Source: Acetobacteraceae bacterium (lineage in GTDB: Bacteria > Pseudomonadota > Alphaproteobacteria > Acetobacterales > Acetobacteraceae). From it: 64,000 bases of DNA. The position numbers and the translations under genes are program-made. Location of the stretch: NCBI GenBank assembly GCA_947475245.1, contig CANJLW010000009.1, positions 85,870 to 149,869 of the forward strand, written 5' to 3'. Positions 26,886-36,617 of this stretch are shown here, in pieces (position 1 is the first letter of the stretch; every line of letters begins with the position of its first letter). The notes below the pieces were generated by a model that did no database searches, had not been told where the DNA came from, and worked only from the letters and a program-made list of their open reading frames with translations.

Positions 26886-27944
26886 ATGGCCACAGTGTCC
26901 ATTCGTGACGTGTTCAAGCGCTTTGGGTCGACCGAAGTCCTCCACGGCGTGAGCGTTGAAATCGAGGATGGTGAGTTCGTTATCCTCGTCGGACCGTCCG
27001 GCTGCGGTAAATCGACGCTACTCCGCATGATCGCCGGGTTGGAGAATATCAGCGGGGGAGAGATCGCGATCGGCCCGCGGGTCGTCAACAACGTCGCGCC
27101 GAAAGAGCGCGATATCGCGATGGTTTTCCAGAACTACGCGCTTTATCCGCACATGTCGGTTCGGGACAACATGGCCTTCGCCCTGGCGATCGCCAATGCG
27201 CCCAAGGCGTTGATCGATGAGAAAGTGGCACGGGCGGCGCAAATTCTTGGCCTGACACCGTATCTGAACCGCTATCCCCGTCAGCTGTCCGGCGGGCAGC
27301 GGCAACGCGTTGCGATGGGCCGAGCGATTGTGCGCGATCCACAAGTGTTCCTGTTCGATGAGCCGCTGTCCAATCTCGATGCGAAGCTACGCGTCGCGAT
27401 GCGCGCGGAGATCAAGGAATTGCATCAACGCCTGCAAACCACCACCGTCTACGTCACGCACGATCAGATTGAAGCCATGACGATGGCCGACAAGATTGTG
27501 GTCATGAACAGCGGCAATGTGGAACAAATTGGCGCGCCCCTGGAGCTGTACGACCACCCCAATAACCTTTTCGTCGCCGGCTTCATCGGCTCCCCCTCCA
27601 TGAACTTTGTGAAGGGCAAGATTTCCGGCAACGCATTCCTGTCCGACAATGGCACCCGCCTACCGCTTGGCCATGGGCAAGGCGGCAGCGACGGGCAAGC
27701 AACTATCTACGGCATCCGGCCGGAGCATTTCCTGCTTGATCCCGCGGGCGTGCCCGCGAAGGTCAATGTTTTGGAACCGACCGGGTCGGAAACTCAGGTT
27801 ATGGCCGAGTTTGCAGGCGGCAACATCGTCGCGGCCTTCCGTGAACGCATCACCGCCCGCCCGGGTGAAACCATTCACATCACGCCGAACGCCGCCCTGG
27901 CGCATATCTTCGACGCCGCGACCGGAAAACGGCTGATTGCGTGA
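26886..27944 (+). CDS. CUT1-type sugar ABC transporter ATP-binding protein (UgpC/MalK-like)
   Basis: A 352-residue ATPase with Walker A GPSGCGKST (Lys about residue 42), signature LSGGQRQRVAMGRA, Walker B VFLFDEPLSNLD and the H-loop VTHDQIEAM. The C-terminal ~120 residues form the OB-like regulatory domain typical of MalK/UgpC. It energises import in the cytoplasm together with the two permeases at 29369 and 30327. It starts 141 bases after the TPP enzyme and is followed by the binding-protein gene. Confidence 0.92.
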   Translation: MATVSIRDVFKRFGSTEVLHGVSVEIEDGEFVILVGPSGCGKSTLLRMIAGLENISGGEIAIGPRVVNNVAPKERDIAMVFQNYALYPHMSVRDNMAFALAIANAPKALIDEKVARAAQILGLTPYLNRYPRQLSGGQRQRVAMGRAIVRDPQVFLFDEPLSNLDAKLRVAMRAEIKELHQRLQTTTVYVTHDQIEAMTMADKIVVMNSGNVEQIGAPLELYDHPNNLFVAGFIGSPSMNFVKGKISGNAFLSDNGTRLPLGHGQGGSDGQATIYGIRPEHFLLDPAGVPAKVNVLEPTGSETQVMAEFAGGNIVAAFRERITARPGETIHITPNAALAHIFDAATGKRLIA

Positions 27945-27985
27945 TACCCACTGCTTTAACAATAACGCGAAGGGAGAACATCACC

Positions 27986-29332
27986 ATGTCCATCACCAGA
28001 CGCGACTCACTCGCCCTCGGTGTCGCCGCCATTGGCGGCTCGTCGGCTCCGCTGTTCGGCGCACACGCGGCGGTTACCGATGTGCCGATGGCTGACGTCA
28101 AGCCACCGAACCTGCCGATTGAAAAAGGAGCCTCGCTGCACGTGCTCCGCCCCGCGAAGTTCGTCGCGGCGGATGAGGTCGTGTTCAAGGCCAATGTGGA
28201 AAAGTTCACGGCGGCGACCGGCGTTCAGATGAAGGTCGATTGGGTTAGCTGGGAAGATCTGGGGCCGCAAACGGCCGTGATCGCGAACACGGGCGCCGGC
28301 GCTGACATCGTGATCGGGTTCAGCTCCTCTCCGTTCATCTATACGTCCAAGATCGTCGATATGACCGACGTGGCGACCTATCTCGGAGCCAAGTACGGTG
28401 GCTGGTACGATCTGGCGACCACTTACGGCACCAAATGGAAAACCAAGGAGTGGATTTCGATTCCGATGGGTGGCGGAACCGGCCCGACGGTGTACCGTAC
28501 GTCCTGGGTGCGTGACGCGGGCTACGACAAAATCCCGAACGATCACGAGGGCTTCCTGCTCCTGTGCGAAAAACTCCAGAAGATGGGTCATCCCTGCGGC
28601 TTCTCGTTGGGACACGCGGTCGGCGACGGGAACGGATTCGTGTCCTGGGCCTTGTGGTCGCACAATGCGCGCATGATCGATCCGGATGGCCGAGTTGCGA
28701 TTGAATCCAAGGAAACTATCGCCGCGCTGAAATACGTTGCGCGTCTTTACAAGACGATGATCCCGGGCACCCTGACCTGGCTCGACGTCAGCAACAATCA
28801 AGCCTATCTCGCCGGACAGATCGGCCTGACCTTCAACGGGATTTCGATCTACTACGCCGCAAAGAATTCCAGCGATCCCGCCCAGAAAGCGATCGCCGCC
28901 GATACCAGCCATCAACTCGCGCCGTTCGGCCTTTCCAAGCGCGCGCCGCAATCGGCGACTCCGCTTAATGCGATGGTGTTCAAGCATTCCAAATACCCCA
29001 ATGCGGCGAAAGAGTTCATCCGCTTCATGATGGAAGCCGATCAGTACGGCCCTTGGCTGTCGGAATGCCTGGGGTATTGGTGCAATCCGCTGAAGGCCTA
29101 TTCCCAGATGAAGTTCTGGGATGCTGATCCGGCGGTGAAGCCGTTCGCCGGCGCGATGGATACGCCGTTCTACGACGGCTACGCCGGACCTGTGTCAGCG
29201 GCTTCGGCGGCGGTAACCGCCAACTATACGCTGGTGGACATGTTTGCCTCTGTTGCGACCGGCACGGTAACGCCGGAAGCCGCGGTCAAGCAGGCCGCTC
29301 GGCAGATCCAGCGTTATTACAAGGGGGCCTGA
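27986..29332 (+). CDS. extracellular solute-binding protein (family 1, sugar type)
   Basis: A 448-residue periplasmic binding protein of the family that serves CUT1 importers. The N-terminus is a Tat-type signal, with SITRRDSLALG and a probable cleavage after AHA near residue 27. The body has VEKFTAATGVQMKVDWVSW and a C-terminal region rich in aromatic residues, as in sugar-binding members. The ligand cannot be read from sequence. The ATG at 27986 has GGGAGA upstream; the frame is open 15 codons earlier. It lies between the ATPase and permease genes. Confidence 0.9.
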   Translation: MSITRRDSLALGVAAIGGSSAPLFGAHAAVTDVPMADVKPPNLPIEKGASLHVLRPAKFVAADEVVFKANVEKFTAATGVQMKVDWVSWEDLGPQTAVIANTGAGADIVIGFSSSPFIYTSKIVDMTDVATYLGAKYGGWYDLATTYGTKWKTKEWISIPMGGGTGPTVYRTSWVRDAGYDKIPNDHEGFLLLCEKLQKMGHPCGFSLGHAVGDGNGFVSWALWSHNARMIDPDGRVAIESKETIAALKYVARLYKTMIPGTLTWLDVSNNQAYLAGQIGLTFNGISIYYAAKNSSDPAQKAIAADTSHQLAPFGLSKRAPQSATPLNAMVFKHSKYPNAAKEFIRFMMEADQYGPWLSECLGYWCNPLKAYSQMKFWDADPAVKPFAGAMDTPFYDGYAGPVSAASAAVTANYTLVDMFASVATGTVTPEAAVKQAARQIQRYYKGA

Positions 29333-29368
29333 GACCAGGGTCGTGAGGCAGTACCACAAGGAATGATC

Positions 29369-30334
29369 ATGGACGCCACTGTCGCTATGGCAACCCATCC
29401 GGCCAGCTTCGTACGCAAACCGGATAGCTGGTTGACGAAGCTGTTCGACTACAAGCCGTTTCTGGTCTTCCTGTGCATGCTGCCCACGGCAGGCCTGCTG
29501 CTGGTGTTCCTGACCTATCCGCTGGGTCTGGGCATCTGGTTGGCCTTCACCGACACCACTATCGGCCAGTCCGGATCGTTCATCGGGTTCGAGAACTTCG
29601 AGTACCTGATGGAGGATCCGGTATTCTGGCTGTCGGTCACCAACACGATCTTCTACACCGCCATTGCAACCGCCGGAAAGTTCGCGCTTGGCTTGTGGCT
29701 GGCGCTGTTGCTGAACAACCACATACCGTTGAAGGCGTTCCTGCGCGCCATCGTGCTGCTGCCATGGATCGTGCCGACGGTGCTGTCGTCGATTGCGTGG
29801 TGGTGGATCTATTCACCGCAGTTTTCCATCGTTTCGTACGTCATCGTCGATGTGCTGCATCTGCGCGATACCTACATCAACTTCTTGGGTGAGCCCTGGC
29901 CCGCGCGATGGTCGCTGATCGTCGCCAATATCTGGCGCGGCATTCCCTTTGTCGCGATCACTCTGCTGGCGGGCTTACAGACCATTTCCCCGTCACTGTA
30001 CGAAGCCGCGTTGCTGGACGGCGCCTCCGGATGGCAAAAATTTCGGCGCATCACCGTACCGTTGCTCATGCCTATTCTGGCGGTGGCACTGACGCTGTCC
30101 GTGCTGTTCACATTCTCGGACTTCCAGTTGGTCTATGCCATCACGCGCGGCGGGCCGTTCAACTCGACCCACCTGATGGCGACCCTGGCGTTTCAACGCG
30201 CCATCCCGGGATCACAACTTGGCGAGGGCGCTGCCATCGCGGTGTCAATGATCCCGTTCCTGATCGGCGCGACCATCCTGTGCCTGTATGGCGTGGGCAG
30301 ACGTAAATGGCAGCAGGGATCCGACAATGACTGA
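29369..30334 (+). CDS. ABC transporter permease (MalF/UgpA type)
   Basis: A 321-residue inner-membrane permease with about six predicted membrane helices. The coupling-helix EAA loop is visible as EAALLDGASGWQKFRRITVPLL. A short N-terminal cytoplasmic stretch precedes the first helix (FLVFLCMLPTAGLLLVFL). The ATG at 29369 is chosen because AAGGA lies seven bases upstream; another ATG two codons earlier is too close. It overlaps the second permease gene by eight bases. Confidence 0.92.
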   Translation: MDATVAMATHPASFVRKPDSWLTKLFDYKPFLVFLCMLPTAGLLLVFLTYPLGLGIWLAFTDTTIGQSGSFIGFENFEYLMEDPVFWLSVTNTIFYTAIATAGKFALGLWLALLLNNHIPLKAFLRAIVLLPWIVPTVLSSIAWWWIYSPQFSIVSYVIVDVLHLRDTYINFLGEPWPARWSLIVANIWRGIPFVAITLLAGLQTISPSLYEAALLDGASGWQKFRRITVPLLMPILAVALTLSVLFTFSDFQLVYAITRGGPFNSTHLMATLAFQRAIPGSQLGEGAAIAVSMIPFLIGATILCLYGVGRRKWQQGSDND

Positions 30335-31232
30335 AGCAACCTCTGCCACCGAAGCGACATTCGCCAAATCCACCGATGCGCCGGAACATCTGTCATGGGA
30401 TTCCGGTCTGCGCCGGACAATCACCGTCTATATCCCGCTGGCGCTGTTCGTCATCGGGCTATTATTCCCATTCTATTGGATGACGATCACGTCGTTCAAA
30501 CCTGACCACGAAATGTACGACTACAAGCAGTTCAACCCGTTCTGGGTAAACTCCCCGACGTTGAACAACATCAAGGTCCTGCTGTTCGAGACCCGCTACC
30601 CGCAATGGTTGATCACGACCATGAGCGTCGCCGCGGCCTCCACGTTCCTGTCGGTCTTCTCCAGCGTACTTGCGGCTTATGCGATCGAGCGGCTGCGGTT
30701 CACCGGCGCGAAGCATGTCGGCCTTGCTATCTACCTGGCCTATATGGTGCCGCCGTCGATCCTGTTCATTCCGCTCGCGACGCTGATCTTCCAGTTTGGC
30801 CTGTTCGACAATCCCATAGCGCTGGTTCTGACCTACCCAACGTTTCTGGTGCCCTTCTGCACGTGGCTGCTCATCGGCTACTTTAAGTCGATCCCGTACG
30901 AGTTGGAGGAGTGCGCATTGATCGATGGCGCGTCGCGCCTGCAGATTCTTTGGCGCATCACGCTGCCGCTGGCAGTGCCGGGCCTGATTTCCGCCGGGAT
31001 TTTTGCCTTCACGCTGTCCTGGAACGAGTTCATCTACGCCTTGGCGTTCATCCAATCGACCGAGAACAAGACCGTTCCCGTGGCGATCCTGACAGAACTT
31101 GTTACCGGCGACGTCTATCAGTGGGGCGCGCTCATGGCCGGATCTCTGCTGGGATCGGTTCCGGTCGCGATTATCTACTCCTTCTTCGTTGAGTATTACG
31201 TCTCATCGATGACCGGCGCGGTGAAGGAGTAA
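30327..31232 (+). CDS. ABC transporter permease (MalG/UgpE type)
   Basis: A 301-residue second permease of the same importer. It has six predicted membrane helices and an EAA-loop equivalent in ECALIDGASRLQILWRITLPL. The protein ends in a charged tail after SFFVEYYVSSMTGAVKE, typical for MalG-like subunits. The start at 30327 lies within the last codons of the first permease gene. This completes a full importer: ATPase, binding protein, two permeases. Confidence 0.92.
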   Translation: MTEATSATEATFAKSTDAPEHLSWDSGLRRTITVYIPLALFVIGLLFPFYWMTITSFKPDHEMYDYKQFNPFWVNSPTLNNIKVLLFETRYPQWLITTMSVAAASTFLSVFSSVLAAYAIERLRFTGAKHVGLAIYLAYMVPPSILFIPLATLIFQFGLFDNPIALVLTYPTFLVPFCTWLLIGYFKSIPYELEECALIDGASRLQILWRITLPLAVPGLISAGIFAFTLSWNEFIYALAFIQSTENKTVPVAILTELVTGDVYQWGALMAGSLLGSVPVAIIYSFFVEYYVSSMTGAVKE

Positions 31233-31295
31233 TCGACAGAATCACGCTCGTGTTACCGACGCGGTTGCGCAGTGGATGCGAAGGCCGGTGAGCGC

Positions 31296-32147
31296 ATGAG
31301 CGGGTTCTCCTTCGACTGGCTGACGCTGCGCGAGCCGGTTGACGCATTGTCTCGGCATCCGGACGTTTTGCGACGCTTGCAAATCGCCTTTGCGTCGCAC
31401 CGGGATTTGCGGGTTGTCGACCTTGGATGTGGGACCGGGGCCAATCTGCGCGCCACAGCATGCTTGCTGGGGCCGCGCCAGTCCTGGACGCTTATCGATC
31501 ACGACCAAGCGCTGCTCGATGCAGCGGCGGTCAGGTTGTCGGCCTGGGCCGATCAGTCGGTTGAGTCCGCACAGGGAGTCGTGCTGCACAAGGATGGCCG
31601 ACGCCTTGATGTTCGGTTCCGCCACGCCGATCTCGCGCGCGATCTTGAAACATCGATTGGAGGAGCCGTCGATCTGATAACCGCGTCGGCTTTCTTCGAC
31701 CTAGTCTCGTCAGATTTTATCGAAATGTTCGCACTCATCGCGGCGCGCTATCGGTCGGCGGTCTACGCACCGATGAATTTTGACGGGCATCAGGCGTTTC
31801 TACCGCCGCACGACGCCGACGACACGATGCTGCGCGCTTTTAACGTCCACCAAACCTCCGACAAGGGATTTGGCCCAGCGGCGGGCGGAGAGGCGGGGCA
31901 TCGACTCGTCGGATCGCTGACCGCCCTCGGTTATGATATCGTAACCGGCGACAGCCCATGGCTGCTCGGCTACGAGCAGCAGGACCTTATGCAACGTACG
32001 ATAGGGGGCATCGCAATGGCTGTTGCGGAGATAGGGGTCATCTCCGGCGATGTATCGACGGCCTGGCGGATGGCGAGGCGGAGCAGCGGACGAGTCGGCC
32101 ATATTGACGTCCTGGCGATCCCTGGTCCCGCGATCGGGCACCCATGA
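31296..32147 (+). CDS. class I SAM-dependent methyltransferase
   Basis: A 283-residue protein with the SAM-binding motif LRVVDLGCGTGANLRA (about residues 39-54), an acidic residue in TLIDHDQALLDAA, and a later DLITASAFFDLVS. The frame extends to a GTG at 31272, but the ATG at 31296, with GGTGAG upstream, gives a natural N-terminus. Its substrate is unknown. It follows the importer genes by 63 bases and is probably a separate unit with the next two genes. Confidence 0.82.
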   Translation: MSGFSFDWLTLREPVDALSRHPDVLRRLQIAFASHRDLRVVDLGCGTGANLRATACLLGPRQSWTLIDHDQALLDAAAVRLSAWADQSVESAQGVVLHKDGRRLDVRFRHADLARDLETSIGGAVDLITASAFFDLVSSDFIEMFALIAARYRSAVYAPMNFDGHQAFLPPHDADDTMLRAFNVHQTSDKGFGPAAGGEAGHRLVGSLTALGYDIVTGDSPWLLGYEQQDLMQRTIGGIAMAVAEIGVISGDVSTAWRMARRSSGRVGHIDVLAIPGPAIGHP

Positions 32148-32350
32148 TCGCTTCGCCATCCAGAACAAGCGAACGAGTAGCTGAACATCGCGTCGGAGTG
32201 ATCCCTTGTCTTCGGCGGTTCGCACCAGGTTCTTCGCCGAGTGCTCACCGCTCGTGATTCGAGCAGGGGCTCTGGCCGTGAACGATGACCGCCGTTTTGC
32301 TCCGTTCTTGTCACGCGACGTCGCAAGGATTTCGGCCCATTATCCCCGCC

Positions 32351-33052
32351 ATGCCCATCCTTCGTTCCCTGTTGCCTCTCGCGCTTCTTTTGCTTGCTGC
32401 GTTGATCGCATGGCAGGTCGGGTGGGTGGATGCCCTTAGCTGGACCGGCCTTGCTCGGCATCGAGTGGCACTCGTCGACCTGGCGACCGCCCACCCCATC
32501 CTGGCTCCTGGATGTTACATGATGGTCTATGCCACCCTTGCGGCGATCTCCTTTCCCGCCGGTGCCTTGTTGACCGTCACGGGCGGATTCCTGTTCGGTC
32601 CCGTGCTCGGGTGTGTATTCGCGGTCGTCGGCGCGACCTGCGGTGCCACCGTCCTGTTTCTTGCGGCTCGGTCGATATTGTCTAAAGTTTTAGCACAACG
32701 CGGCGGAAATATTCTTCATAGCACGATAGAGCGGTTACGACGCGACGGCTTCCTGTATCTTCTGGCCCTGCGATTGCTGCCGATCGTGCCGTTCTGGCTG
32801 ATCAATCTTGCGGCCGCGTTTTGCGGCATGCGCGTGGTGCCATTCGTGGTGGGTACAGTGATTGGCATGGTACCAGTGGCATTCGTGTTTGCCTCGATCG
32901 GCGCGGGGATTGGCGATGTACTGGCTGCTGGTGGCCGACCGGATCTGTCCGTGGTCTTCGGGCCGACGATCCTGCTGCCACTGCTGGGCCTCGCCGCCTT
33001 ATTGCTGGTGCCGATCCTGCTGAAAAGCCGGAGGGGCGATGGCCGACTTTGA
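32351..33052 (+). CDS. VTT-domain (TVP38/TMEM64, DedA-like) membrane protein
   Basis: A 233-residue inner-membrane protein. It begins with a hydrophobic helix (LPLALLLLAALIAW), then has the VTT-domain features: AISFPAGALLTVTGGFLFG, the re-entrant loop, and FLYLLALRLLPIVPFWLINLAAA, a conserved R and P-rich segment of the SNARE-associated/TVP38 family. Such proteins are implicated in lipid scrambling. The ATG at 32351 is used; earlier in-frame codons are less like the family. It overlaps the following flavoprotein gene by 14 bases. Confidence 0.87.
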   Translation: MPILRSLLPLALLLLAALIAWQVGWVDALSWTGLARHRVALVDLATAHPILAPGCYMMVYATLAAISFPAGALLTVTGGFLFGPVLGCVFAVVGATCGATVLFLAARSILSKVLAQRGGNILHSTIERLRRDGFLYLLALRLLPIVPFWLINLAAAFCGMRVVPFVVGTVIGMVPVAFVFASIGAGIGDVLAAGGRPDLSVVFGPTILLPLLGLAALLLVPILLKSRRGDGRL

Positions 33053-34451
33053 TCTGATCGTCATCGGGGCTGGTGCGTCCGGCCTGTCAGTCGCAGCCGG
33101 CGCGGCGCAACTCGGCGCGCGCGTGGCCCTGATCGAACGCGACCGGATGGGCGGCGACTGTCTCAATATTGGTTGCGTGCCCAGCAAGGCCATGTTGGCA
33201 GCCGGGCACGGCGTGACGGCGGCACGGAACCTCGGACGGTTCGGCATCCGCTTTGGCGAACCTATCGTCGATTGGGAGGAAGTGTGCGCGCACGTGCGCG
33301 ACGTTGTTGCCGCCATTGCGCCAATGGATTCAGAAGCCCGGTTTCGTGCATTGGGCGTCACCGTATTGCCGGGAGAGGCCCGGTTCGTGGCTCCCGATGC
33401 CATCGCGGTGAACGGCCGGCGGCTGACGGGTCGGCGGATCGTAATCGCAGCAGGCAGCAGAGCCGCGGTGCCGCAGATCGCTGGATTGGATATGGTCGGT
33501 TTCCTGACCAACGCGACCCTTTTTGATCTGGCGGAAAAGCCGGCGCACTTGCTGATCATGGGTGGCGGACCGATCGGACTTGAAATGGCCGATGCATACG
33601 CAGCCCTGGGGTGCGCGGTGACGATCGTGCAATCCGGGCAAATTGCGGCAAAGGAAGACCCCGAGCTTGTGGATGGCTTGCGTCAGGCATTGATCGAACG
33701 TGGCGTAACAATTTTGGAGAATGCCCGTGTGATCGCGGCGGAACTCGGCCCTCGCCTCGTCCTGGAGGATGGACGCCGAGTTGAGGGTAGCCATTTGCTG
33801 ATCGCAGCCGGACGACGACCGAACCTGGAAGGGATGGACCTCGACGCGGGCGCGGTGCGGACAAGCTCAGCGGGCATTGTCACCGATAGGGGACTGCGCA
33901 GCGTGACAAATCGCCGCGTCTATGCTGTCGGTGACATTGCCGATCCCGTTGGGCTGGGGCCGCGGGCGTTCACACACGTGGGGAGTTATCACGCCGGTAT
34001 TGTTATCCGTCGGGTGCTGTTCAGATTGCCGACGAGGCTCGATTACACGGCACTCCCCCGGGTGACTTACACACATCCGGAGTTGGCCCAGGTTGGACTG
34101 ACGGAGGCCGAGGCACGGTCGGCGGGGTTCCGACCATCGGTGCTACGCTGGCCCCTGGCCGATAACGACAGAGCGAGGGCGGAGCGAGATACTGCCGGCT
34201 TGGTCAAGCTGGTGGTTTCCGGCAATCGCGTGTTGGGTGCCGGAATCCTTGCGCCGGGTGCCGGGGAGATGATCGGCCAGTGGACTCTTGCGATTGCGCG
34301 TCGCGTGCCGCTGTCGGCACTGGCAGGCTTAATCGCGCCGTATCCGACGAGATCGGAGGCCGGTAAACGGGCCGCCGGTAAATATTTCGTCAAACGGTTG
34401 TTCTCGGCCAGGACAAAGGCCTTGGTTGGGCTATTGCGATGGCTACCATAG
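33039..34451 (+). CDS. FAD-dependent pyridine nucleotide-disulfide oxidoreductase (mercuric reductase/lipoamide dehydrogenase-like)
   Basis: A 470-residue class I flavoprotein disulfide reductase. It has the FAD site VIGAGASGLSVAAGAAQLG, the redox-active pair Cys41 and Cys46 in CLNIGCVPSK, the NAD(P)-binding GGGPIGLEMA, the second FAD motif VGDIADPVG, and a C-terminal dimerisation domain beginning THPELAQVGLTEAEA. The usual C-terminal HPT-E motif is not obvious. The pairing with a VTT-domain protein is frequent, often annotated as a membrane-linked reductase pair. No mer-operon genes are nearby. Confidence 0.87.
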   Translation: MADFDLIVIGAGASGLSVAAGAAQLGARVALIERDRMGGDCLNIGCVPSKAMLAAGHGVTAARNLGRFGIRFGEPIVDWEEVCAHVRDVVAAIAPMDSEARFRALGVTVLPGEARFVAPDAIAVNGRRLTGRRIVIAAGSRAAVPQIAGLDMVGFLTNATLFDLAEKPAHLLIMGGGPIGLEMADAYAALGCAVTIVQSGQIAAKEDPELVDGLRQALIERGVTILENARVIAAELGPRLVLEDGRRVEGSHLLIAAGRRPNLEGMDLDAGAVRTSSAGIVTDRGLRSVTNRRVYAVGDIADPVGLGPRAFTHVGSYHAGIVIRRVLFRLPTRLDYTALPRVTYTHPELAQVGLTEAEARSAGFRPSVLRWPLADNDRARAERDTAGLVKLVVSGNRVLGAGILAPGAGEMIGQWTLAIARRVPLSALAGLIAPYPTRSEAGKRAAGKYFVKRLFSARTKALVGLLRWLP

Positions 34452-34740
34452 GTACGACGATCCACCGGAAATTATTTACGCCTACGGATTGGATGTGATT
34501 CCAGGGCCATTCTGACTTCGCGGCACCGACCGCAATCAACGCGTTGCGTGCCGACGCTTCACCGACTAGCATCTTTTTGGCCTGTTCGGTGATCGGCTCG
34601 TGTGGTGCATATGTCACCTCCTGATCGAGCGTGTTCGGGTGGCTAAGGCCAATTAACGGCAGGACAGCCGTTGATAATAAAATGGGGCAACGACCCTCCA
34701 TGCCGACGGAAGTGCGGACATGGTCTATGGGAGGTTCAGT

Positions 34741-35691
34741 ATGGCGGTCGGCGCGAGTGTTTCGACGAACACGACAGGGCGAAGAGACGGTGGTTCGCAA
34801 CCCAAAAGCAGTCTGAAGAAATTTTCGCAAAGGCGCTCGACCATCGCTTTTGCGCTCTGCTTGCCGCTGATCTTGCTGGTCTCGGCGTTTGTCATCTATC
34901 CGGCATTTTACGCGCTGTACCTCAGCATGCTGAACAAGAAGATGACGGCGTTCGTGGGCCTCAACAATTTCACGTTCCTGTTGAAGCGCAACACGTTCCA
35001 GCTGGTGATTTACCAAAGCTGTCTGTTCGCTATTTCCGCCGTTCTGATCAAGGCGCTACTTGGTTTCATCATCGCCCATCTGATGCATAACATCCCGGGC
35101 AAAAACCAACGGATCTGGCGTGGCTTGCTGCTCGTGCCGTGGGTTATTCCGTTGGCGCTGTCGACATTGACCTGGTGGTGGATGTTCGATTCATCCTATT
35201 CCGCGTTCAACTGGATCCTGAACCAATTTGGTTTTGAGGGTGTTCCCTGGTTGGGTGTGGGCTGGATTGCCCGCCTGTGTACGATCGCAGTGAACGTGTG
35301 GTACGGAACCCCGTTCTTCATGATTATGTATCTCGCGGCGCTGAAGTCCGTGCCTGAGCAACTGTATGAAGCCGCGTCGATCGACGGCGCGAATTCGGTG
35401 CAAAAGCTGCTCTTCGTGACGCTGCCCATGATGCGCAACATCATCTCCATCACGGTGTTGTTCAGCTTGATCGTCACGTTCGCGGATTTCGACATTGTCC
35501 GTATTCTGACCGCCGGCGGTCCGCAGGATAACACGCACGTGTTCGCGACCTACGCGTTCCAAATCGGCATTCAATCCGGGGACATCCCGCTCGGTGCCGC
35601 CGACAGCCTGTTCATGTTCCCGATGCTGGCCTTTGCCGCGTTCTTTGTGCTGCGCGGGGTCACCAAGCGTACGAAGGAGATCGCGGCATGA
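34741..35691 (+). CDS. ABC transporter permease, second CUT1 importer (MalF type)
   Basis: A 316-residue permease with about six membrane helices and the EAA loop EAASIDGANSVQKLLFVTLPMM. The ATG at 34741 is chosen because GGGAGG lies six bases upstream; a frame extension begins at 34720. No binding protein gene precedes it, unlike the first importer. It overlaps the next permease by four bases. Confidence 0.9.
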   Translation: MAVGASVSTNTTGRRDGGSQPKSSLKKFSQRRSTIAFALCLPLILLVSAFVIYPAFYALYLSMLNKKMTAFVGLNNFTFLLKRNTFQLVIYQSCLFAISAVLIKALLGFIIAHLMHNIPGKNQRIWRGLLLVPWVIPLALSTLTWWWMFDSSYSAFNWILNQFGFEGVPWLGVGWIARLCTIAVNVWYGTPFFMIMYLAALKSVPEQLYEAASIDGANSVQKLLFVTLPMMRNIISITVLFSLIVTFADFDIVRILTAGGPQDNTHVFATYAFQIGIQSGDIPLGAADSLFMFPMLAFAAFFVLRGVTKRTKEIAA

Positions 35692-36575
35692 GCGCGACAA
35701 CGATGGAAAGCCGAGCAGCGAAGCGGGCGAATAGCCTGGCTCGGCAACGCGTGTGGGCGCTGTGGGGCAGTTACATAGCCCTTGGCGTGTTTGTGATCAT
35801 CTTCCTGGTGCCGCCATTCTATACCATCATCACCAGTCTGAAGACGTCGGCTGAGATATCGGCACAATCCGGCAGTCCCTGGATGGTGAAAGACCCCACG
35901 CTGGAAAATTTTTGGTATCTGATCACCTATCCGAATTTTCAGATATACTATCTGAATTCGGTGATGATCACGGTGCTGACAGTAGTCATCAGTATGGTGA
36001 TCTCTATCCTTGCTGCTTTCAGTCTCTCACGCATGGGTTTCTGGGGAAGCCAAGCACTATCGACCGGCGTTTTCTTGACGTACTTGGTTCCTCCGTCGCT
36101 GTTGTTCATCCCATTGTTCCAGATCGTCGGCATGCTGGGATTGATCAACAGTGTATGGTGTCTCGCATTGCTTTATCCAACCCTGGCAGTGCCTTTCTGT
36201 ACATGGATAATGATTGGTTATTTCAGCTCGATACCGAAAGAATTGGACGAGGCTGCGTTGATCGATGGGGCGGGCTACCTGCAGATGTTGTTCAAGATAT
36301 TCATTCCGGTCGCTATGCCCGGGATCATCGCGGCCACGATCTTCGCGTTCACCGTCGCCTGGGGCGCATTCCTGTATCCGCTGGCCTACCTCTACACATC
36401 GAACCAGATGGTGCTGACCGTCGGGATTATCTCCGACCTTATCCGCGGGGACGTGTTCCAATGGGGTAAGATTATGGCCGCTTGCTTGCTGGCATCGCTG
36501 CCGCCCATCGTGATCTACGCGTTCTTGATGGACTACTACGTGGCCGGCCTGACCGCGGGTGCCACCAAAGGCTAA
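35688..36575 (+). CDS. ABC transporter permease, second CUT1 importer (MalG type)
   Basis: A 295-residue permease with six predicted helices and the EAA loop EAALIDGAGYLQMLFKIFIPVAM. Start overlaps the upstream permease stop as ATGA. The C-terminal MDYYVAGLTAGATKG resembles the tail of the paralogue at 30327-31232, supporting common descent of the two importers. Confidence 0.92.
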   Translation: MSATTMESRAAKRANSLARQRVWALWGSYIALGVFVIIFLVPPFYTIITSLKTSAEISAQSGSPWMVKDPTLENFWYLITYPNFQIYYLNSVMITVLTVVISMVISILAAFSLSRMGFWGSQALSTGVFLTYLVPPSLLFIPLFQIVGMLGLINSVWCLALLYPTLAVPFCTWIMIGYFSSIPKELDEAALIDGAGYLQMLFKIFIPVAMPGIIAATIFAFTVAWGAFLYPLAYLYTSNQMVLTVGIISDLIRGDVFQWGKIMAACLLASLPPIVIYAFLMDYYVAGLTAGATKG

Positions 36576-36617
36576 TGAAGCGCCTACTCAATCGCGCATC
36601 GAGGGAATGGAATCACT

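Noticed and set aside
33039..34451. Mercury resistance operon
   Set aside because: The flavoprotein resembles mercuric reductase but lacks the N-terminal metal-binding domain and the C-terminal vicinal cysteines, and merR/T/P are absent.
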